This document shows, piece after piece, positions 60,135 to 64,000 of a DNA stretch of 64,000 nt. Source of the DNA: Mucilaginibacter inviolabilis (GTDB lineage: Bacteria > Bacteroidota > Bacteroidia > Sphingobacteriales > Sphingobacteriaceae); the NCBI RefSeq assembly GCF_011089895.1, contig NZ_JAANAT010000001.1, positions 1,736,001 through 1,800,000 on the forward strand, given 5' to 3'. The position numbers and the translations under genes were made by a program. The notes beneath the pieces are model-generated. The model was not told where the DNA came from, did no database searches, and saw only the letters and a program-made list of their open reading frames with translations. Each line of letters starts with the position of its first letter. Position 1 is the stretch's first letter.

Positions 60135-60461
60135 ATGAATTGGATAATATTGATCATCGCAGGTCTTTGCGAAGTGGCTTTTGCCTCCTGCCTGGGCAAA
60201 GCAAAACAAACTACAGGTACCGAAATGTACCTTTGGTATACCGGATTTTTTATCACCATGACACTGAGCATGGTACTGCTGATAAAAGCAATACAAACCC
60301 TACCTATAGGTACAGCTTATGCTGTTTGGACAGGCATTGGTGCCGTAGGTACGGTACTGGTAGGTATTTTAGTATTTAAAGACCCAACTAACTTTTGGCG
60401 CTTGTTTTTTATGAGCACCCTTATTATATCCGTAATCGGGCTTAAGTTTGTTGCGGAGTAA
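60135..60461 (+). CDS. Small multidrug resistance (SMR) family transporter
   Basis: A 108-residue protein with four transmembrane helices: WIILIIAGLCEVAFASCLGKA (helix 1, with the essential Glu), TGFFITMTLSMVLLIKAIQTLPIGTAYAVWTGIGAVGTVLVGILVF (helices 2 and 3, with the G-T-A-Y-A-V-W-x-G-I-G-A signature), and LFFMSTLIISVIGLKFV. It is an SMR dimer subunit, SugE/Gdx or EmrE-like; the choice between guanidinium and quaternary-ammonium export is not settled. No guanidine riboswitch is seen in the 77 nt upstream. Confidence 0.88.
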   Translation: MNWIILIIAGLCEVAFASCLGKAKQTTGTEMYLWYTGFFITMTLSMVLLIKAIQTLPIGTAYAVWTGIGAVGTVLVGILVFKDPTNFWRLFFMSTLIISVIGLKFVAE

Positions 60462-60471
60462 ACATAAAACA

Positions 60472-60501
60472 AAACCGGCGACCATATCAGGTCGCCGGTT
60501 T
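60472..60501. terminator. Bidirectional terminator
   Basis: AAACCGGCGACC and complement form a 12-bp perfect stem around a 6-nt loop, between the convergent SMR and GH71/99-like genes. Confidence 0.82.
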
Positions 60502-60524
60502 CCGTTAATCATCCGTCAGAAATC

Positions 60525-62201
60525 TTATTGATTTATCCGGAATGATTCTGTTGCGGTTATAGTTGTGCGGGTGCAAGTCATGGCCTGAGTACCACCCTCA
60601 CTTGAAATATAAGCGCCATTATTTCCTCTGAGGGAAATTGTTCCGTCAGCGTTTACAACCCAGTCAAACTGTTCCCATGGGCCAACAGCCGTGCGATTGC
60701 AGGTAATAGCCTGGGTGCCGTTTTCTGAGGACACGTATTTACCTGAGTTTTGCAGAACAACTTTTCCGTTACCCGCGTTAGTAATCGCAAACTGCTCCCA
60801 ACCTTGCGCTGTTGCACGGTTACAGTTCATAGCTTGCGTACCATTCTCTGAACTTACGTACAGGTTGTTTGAACCTTTTATAGTTATTGTTTGACCAAAA
60901 GGAGGTGTGCTTGGATTGCTGCCACCTACTACGGGCGCTGTCGGGCGTACAGCAGTAAGTGCAATTTGCCCTTTGAGCATCCTGCCGCCATCTCCTGTTA
61001 ACCTCAGGTAATAATCGGCAGAACATACGGTGCCATCTTCGTCCAGCGATAAAAAGTTAGAACCAGCCGGAACAGATGACGAGTTTTCTGTTGTTTTAGC
61101 AATCTGGTTACCTTCGTTATATTCATCAAACATAGATATGTACAAACCTTGTGCACCACCTTTAATCAGGTTATAAAACTGTGCCCACATCAGGTCGCCA
61201 TGCGCGCGCTGGCGCAGCTGCAGATCGCCCGGTAACACACATGGCTGGTAATCGATACCATTGGCATTACAATAAGCCTGATCCCCTGCCTGATGATCGT
61301 TATAAAAATTATTGGCTTCGGTTACGTTGCTTATTTTACCAATCATCCATGGCGATATCATGTTCAGCGCAGTAGCAGTTGGCAAAAAGTTGGGCTGTAT
61401 ATCGGTTGCATTGGTATCGCGCCAGGAGGCTGGCACCCCGCCTATAATATAAACTCCCTGGCCTTTAAACCAATTGATCACATCCAAACAAACGGCCGAA
61501 GAAAATGGGTGATTAGCATCGTTAAAACCTAATCCCCAGATACATACTACCGGTTTTCCGTTTTGTTTGGCATAAGCTGATGATGAAGTATATGCCGACA
61601 TTTTATTAGTCCAATCAGTTTTAATTTCCGATTGCATATTTGTCCAGCCGGTTATATCATACATAATATAAAACTTACGGCCGGTAGCCTCGGCAGCGGT
61701 TTTTACTTTAGCGGTTATCGCATCACGTACGGGGCCTTCGCCTCCTGTAGGGTTAAAGCGTTGTAGCGCAGCACAATCAATATTGTTTTGCTGCATCCAC
61801 TGGAACTGCACATTTACCGTTTGATCATTAAAGGATGAGAACAGTTTTGCCGGAGTACCATTATTCAAATTGGCAAAACCTGTTTGATACGAGCTGGTGT
61901 ACTCGCGCATATCGGGCCATGATTTGATACCGACATTATTGGTTGAGGGTGCCTGGCTGGCATTTGGAGCCCAGTGCCACCAGATGTTAATGGGTGAACC
62001 ATCGCCAATGGCGGCAAACCATCCCTGGTAACCTACGGTGATCTTTCCTACAACATCCCCCACCGGTGATGAGAATGTTTTCTTATTTTTTCCGGCCAAT
62101 GCTCCGGCGTTGTTGCTATCTAATCCTTTTTTACAGCTGTTTAAACTTATTATGCCAAACAGTGCTAATAAAAATAAAGCTTTAATACTTTTTAGTTTCA
62201 T
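60525..62201 (-). CDS. GH71/99-like secreted protein with three fascin-like repeats
   Basis: A 558-residue lipoprotein (lipobox Cys23 in LNSCKKG). Residues 50-420 match the GH71/99-like pattern of Bacteroidota: VGKITVGYQGWFAAIGDGSPINIWWHWAPN, FSSFNDQTVNVQFQWMQQNNIDCAALQRF, KFYIMYDITGWTN, YIIGGVPASWRD, GAQGLYISMFDEYNEGNQIAK. This would be an endo-acting alpha-mannan or alpha-glucan enzyme, but the catalytic Glu residues cannot be fixed with certainty. The C-terminal 135 residues hold three beta-trefoil-type repeats (YVSSENGTQAMNCNR, YVSSENGTQAITCNR, YISSEGGTQAMTCTR, each followed by WEQF or ESF), as in fascin-like carbohydrate-binding domains. It is monocistronic. Confidence 0.82.
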   Translation of the reverse strand: MKLKSIKALFLLALFGIISLNSCKKGLDSNNAGALAGKNKKTFSSPVGDVVGKITVGYQGWFAAIGDGSPINIWWHWAPNASQAPSTNNVGIKSWPDMREYTSSYQTGFANLNNGTPAKLFSSFNDQTVNVQFQWMQQNNIDCAALQRFNPTGGEGPVRDAITAKVKTAAEATGRKFYIMYDITGWTNMQSEIKTDWTNKMSAYTSSSAYAKQNGKPVVCIWGLGFNDANHPFSSAVCLDVINWFKGQGVYIIGGVPASWRDTNATDIQPNFLPTATALNMISPWMIGKISNVTEANNFYNDHQAGDQAYCNANGIDYQPCVLPGDLQLRQRAHGDLMWAQFYNLIKGGAQGLYISMFDEYNEGNQIAKTTENSSSVPAGSNFLSLDEDGTVCSADYYLRLTGDGGRMLKGQIALTAVRPTAPVVGGSNPSTPPFGQTITIKGSNNLYVSSENGTQAMNCNRATAQGWEQFAITNAGNGKVVLQNSGKYVSSENGTQAITCNRTAVGPWEQFDWVVNADGTISLRGNNGAYISSEGGTQAMTCTRTTITATESFRINQ

Positions 62202-62584
62202 AATTTAAGTGTTTAATAATTGGTTTGATAGTAGTTAATAGTAGAAATTGGACGTAGTAGTCCCTAAGGAGGCATAAAAACATGTTTTTTCATAGATATT
62301 AAGGTTTAATAAACCGAAAACTTTAAGAAAAAGTTTATCGGTATAAGTTGGTTATCAGCATAAAATAAGGAGATGGATATTAAAAAAAGCTTAATAAATA
62401 CTTAATTTTTAAACTATTATGCAATAATTATTAAGCAGAAAAGAAAATTATAGATAACTTATAAGGAAACTCATAAACATATATGGTCAATAAATTTAAT
62501 AAGCAAACAAATAACTTTGATCAAAATAAAAAGCCTGACTTTGTAAAGACAGGCTTTTTATTTTATATAGATAATAGATTATAT
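62202..62584. other. AT-rich intergenic region
   Basis: No gene is seen. It holds the upstream region of the GH71/99-like gene and, at its right end, the terminator of the efflux gene. Confidence 0.6.
62529..62559 (-). terminator. Terminator of the efflux outer membrane gene
   Basis: AAAAGCCTG/CAGGCTTTT with inner CTT/AAG pairing, T-rich on both sides, 26 nt beyond the stop codon at 62585. Confidence 0.87.
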
Positions 62585-63991
62585 CTACCGCCATCCACCA
62601 CCCAGGGCGCGGTATAGATTCACAATGGCTTGTAATTCCTGAAGTTTGTCGCTCACACCGCTTAGTTGTGCGGCTAATAAATTTTGTTCGGAGGTTAACA
62701 CATCTGTATAGTTTGTTGCCGAGCTGTAACGTAATAACTCCTGTGTATAGTCAACCGATTTTTGCAGGGCGATGATCTGCTTACTGCGTGAGTCCTGTTT
62801 TTCAACCGCGGTTTCGTGAGCATACAGGGCATTGGAAACTTCTTGTCCTGCCACTAACAAGGTTTTCTGAAAGCTGTTCAGGGCTTCTTGTTGCTGTGCT
62901 TGGGCGGTGCGTAAGCGGGCTTTATTAATACCCTGATTAAAAATAGGTTGAGTTAAACCAACAGCCGCATTGTAGAATATCGATTTGGTAAAGAAATCTG
63001 TTAAGGTTAAGCTCGATAATCCTCCGGAAGCCGTTATGGTAAACGAGGGATAAAAATAAGTCCGCGCCAGGTTGGTATTCTCAAAAGCGGCCCTAAAGGC
63101 ATATTCACTTTGTTGCACATCCGGGCGATTGGTCAATAATTGTGTCGGAACGCCCGTCTGCAATTCGGTGGTCAGCTTTTGATCGGCCAGGGTACTCCGG
63201 TTAATTGGCCCGGGTGGCCTGGAAAGCAATATATCCAATGCGTTCTCTGTTTCACGGATACTGCGTTTGATATCTGGAATAGATACTTCTGCGGCATAAC
63301 GATTGGCCTCACTTTGTACAACCGCAGCACCATTAACCACGGCTCCTTTTTTGAGCTCTTTCATGGTTTCTACATCCTGAATCCGGTTTTTGAGCGTTTG
63401 TTGGGTAATTTCCAATTGTTTGTCTAAGGCTAGCAAGCTAAAATAATTATTAGCAATATCAGCTATCAACTGGGTTTGCACTGCCCTTTTAGCGGCATCA
63501 CTCTGTAAAAAGCTGGCCAGTGCAGCTCTTTTAGTACTGCTTAATTTACCCCAAACATCTGCCTCCCATGAGGTGCTTAAACCCGCCTGATACGTAGTGG
63601 TAAGCGTATTAATATCTATACCCTCCGGAAAATTTAAACCGGCCTGTGATTGTTTTGATCTTGTAACACTGGCATTACCGCTTAAACTGGGTAAATAAGC
63701 CGCCTTGCTTTGGCGCAATGTAGCCTGTGCTTCCAGGATCTTTTGAACCGCGGTTTTCAGGTCAAGGTTATTACTTAAGCCCTCTTGTATCAATGATCTC
63801 AATACCGTATCAGCAAAAAGGTTTTGCCAGGGCATCGAAGCCATGGTGGTCGTATCAGTCGACTGGCTACCGCGATATAGGCCCGAGGTGTTTACATCCG
63901 GACTTTTATAGCTTTTGGTTATCCGGCAGGAAAGCAACACTGACGAAAGCGAGGCAAATAATAATATATATTTTAAACAATTTCTGTTCAT
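62585..63991 (-). CDS. Outer membrane efflux lipoprotein (NodT/OprM type)
   Basis: A 468-residue TolC-like lipoprotein with lipobox Cys22 (SVLLSCRIT). Two OEP half-repeats are present, each with long coiled-coil helices: WQNLFADTVLRSLIQEGLSNNLDLKTAVQKILEAQATLRQSKAAYLPSLSG, and TNRPDVQQSEYAFRAAFENTNLARTYFYPSFTITASGGL. The NRPDVxxAE-like and AYxPxL/YFPSF signatures are diagnostic. It ends GGGWR. It forms the outer membrane duct of a tripartite RND or ABC exporter. It is transcribed leftward, so membrane-fusion and pump genes would be expected just beyond the right edge of the window; substrate not determinable here. Confidence 0.93.
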   Translation of the reverse strand: MNRNCLKYILLFASLSSVLLSCRITKSYKSPDVNTSGLYRGSQSTDTTTMASMPWQNLFADTVLRSLIQEGLSNNLDLKTAVQKILEAQATLRQSKAAYLPSLSGNASVTRSKQSQAGLNFPEGIDINTLTTTYQAGLSTSWEADVWGKLSSTKRAALASFLQSDAAKRAVQTQLIADIANNYFSLLALDKQLEITQQTLKNRIQDVETMKELKKGAVVNGAAVVQSEANRYAAEVSIPDIKRSIRETENALDILLSRPPGPINRSTLADQKLTTELQTGVPTQLLTNRPDVQQSEYAFRAAFENTNLARTYFYPSFTITASGGLSSLTLTDFFTKSIFYNAAVGLTQPIFNQGINKARLRTAQAQQQEALNSFQKTLLVAGQEVSNALYAHETAVEKQDSRSKQIIALQKSVDYTQELLRYSSATNYTDVLTSEQNLLAAQLSGVSDKLQELQAIVNLYRALGGGWR

Positions 63992-64000
63992 GGCGATGTT

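Overview
The window is a chromosomal segment of a Bacteroidota bacterium, most likely Sphingobacteriaceae close to Mucilaginibacter or Pedobacter. The basis is gene content: a SusC/SusD pair, FecI-type sigma and FecR anti-sigma genes, STN-domain TonB-dependent receptors, LytTR two-component pairs, many small lipoproteins and OMP beta-barrels, Crp-like regulators with the Bacteroidota-style C-terminus, weak Shine-Dalgarno signals, and palindromic intergenic repeats. No rRNA, tRNA, CRISPR array, intact insertion sequence or prophage was recognised.

Layout. 0.1-4.3 kb: three tandem paralogous small secreted proteins, an OMP with a low-complexity linker, a further secreted protein and a convergent OMP; a 23-bp imperfect palindrome recurs upstream of three of these genes. 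4.5-6.3 kb: a LytTR response regulator and histidine kinase. 6.6-12 kb: DUF2141 and DUF4397 proteins, a degenerate SDR-like protein, an ArsB-type transporter with an MFS pump, and a secreted protein of unknown function. 12.2-17 kb: a secreted propeller protein, then a polysaccharide deacetylase / GT2 / GT87 envelope glycan group. 17.1-28.9 kb: a FAD oxidoreductase, a secreted NUC1 nuclease, a repeat lipoprotein, a TonB receptor, FecR and an ECF sigma gene; an ECF42 sigma / DGPF-protein module lies between FecR and that sigma gene. 29.2-41 kb: small proteins, an OMP, a large TonB-family receptor, a second LytTR pair, an aldonolactone-oxidase-like flavoenzyme, and several kinds of palindromic repeat. 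41.3-48.3 kb: a complete sigma-FecR-SusC-SusD locus. 48.4-62.2 kb: carbohydrate genes comprising a NahK-like kinase, aldose epimerase, GH109-like protein, GH2 exo-glucosaminidase-like enzyme, ROK kinase, sugar MFS and a GH71/99-like protein with beta-trefoil repeats, plus two Crp-like regulators, a quinone oxidoreductase and an SMR pump. 62.6-64 kb: an outer-membrane efflux lipoprotein.

How it fits together. Most of the window serves uptake of polymers and oligosaccharides. Perfect CAAACGTTTG palindromes lie upstream of the NahK-like kinase, the epimerase and the GH109-like gene. This suggests one LacI-family regulon for N-acetylhexosamine release, mutarotation and phosphorylation, with the regulator outside the window. 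The MFS-ROK-GH2 operon next to it would add import, phosphorylation and release of a (glucosamine-type) sugar. The nuclease / TonB receptor / repeat lipoprotein locus looks like acquisition of extracellular nucleic acid or phosphate.

The strongest candidates for something undescribed are the tandem secreted family with its shared upstream palindrome, the ECF42 module with its long inverted repeat, and the palindromic repeat islands, one of which supplies the C-terminus of a histidine kinase. Functions are inferred from sequence recognition alone; no database or folding computation was run.
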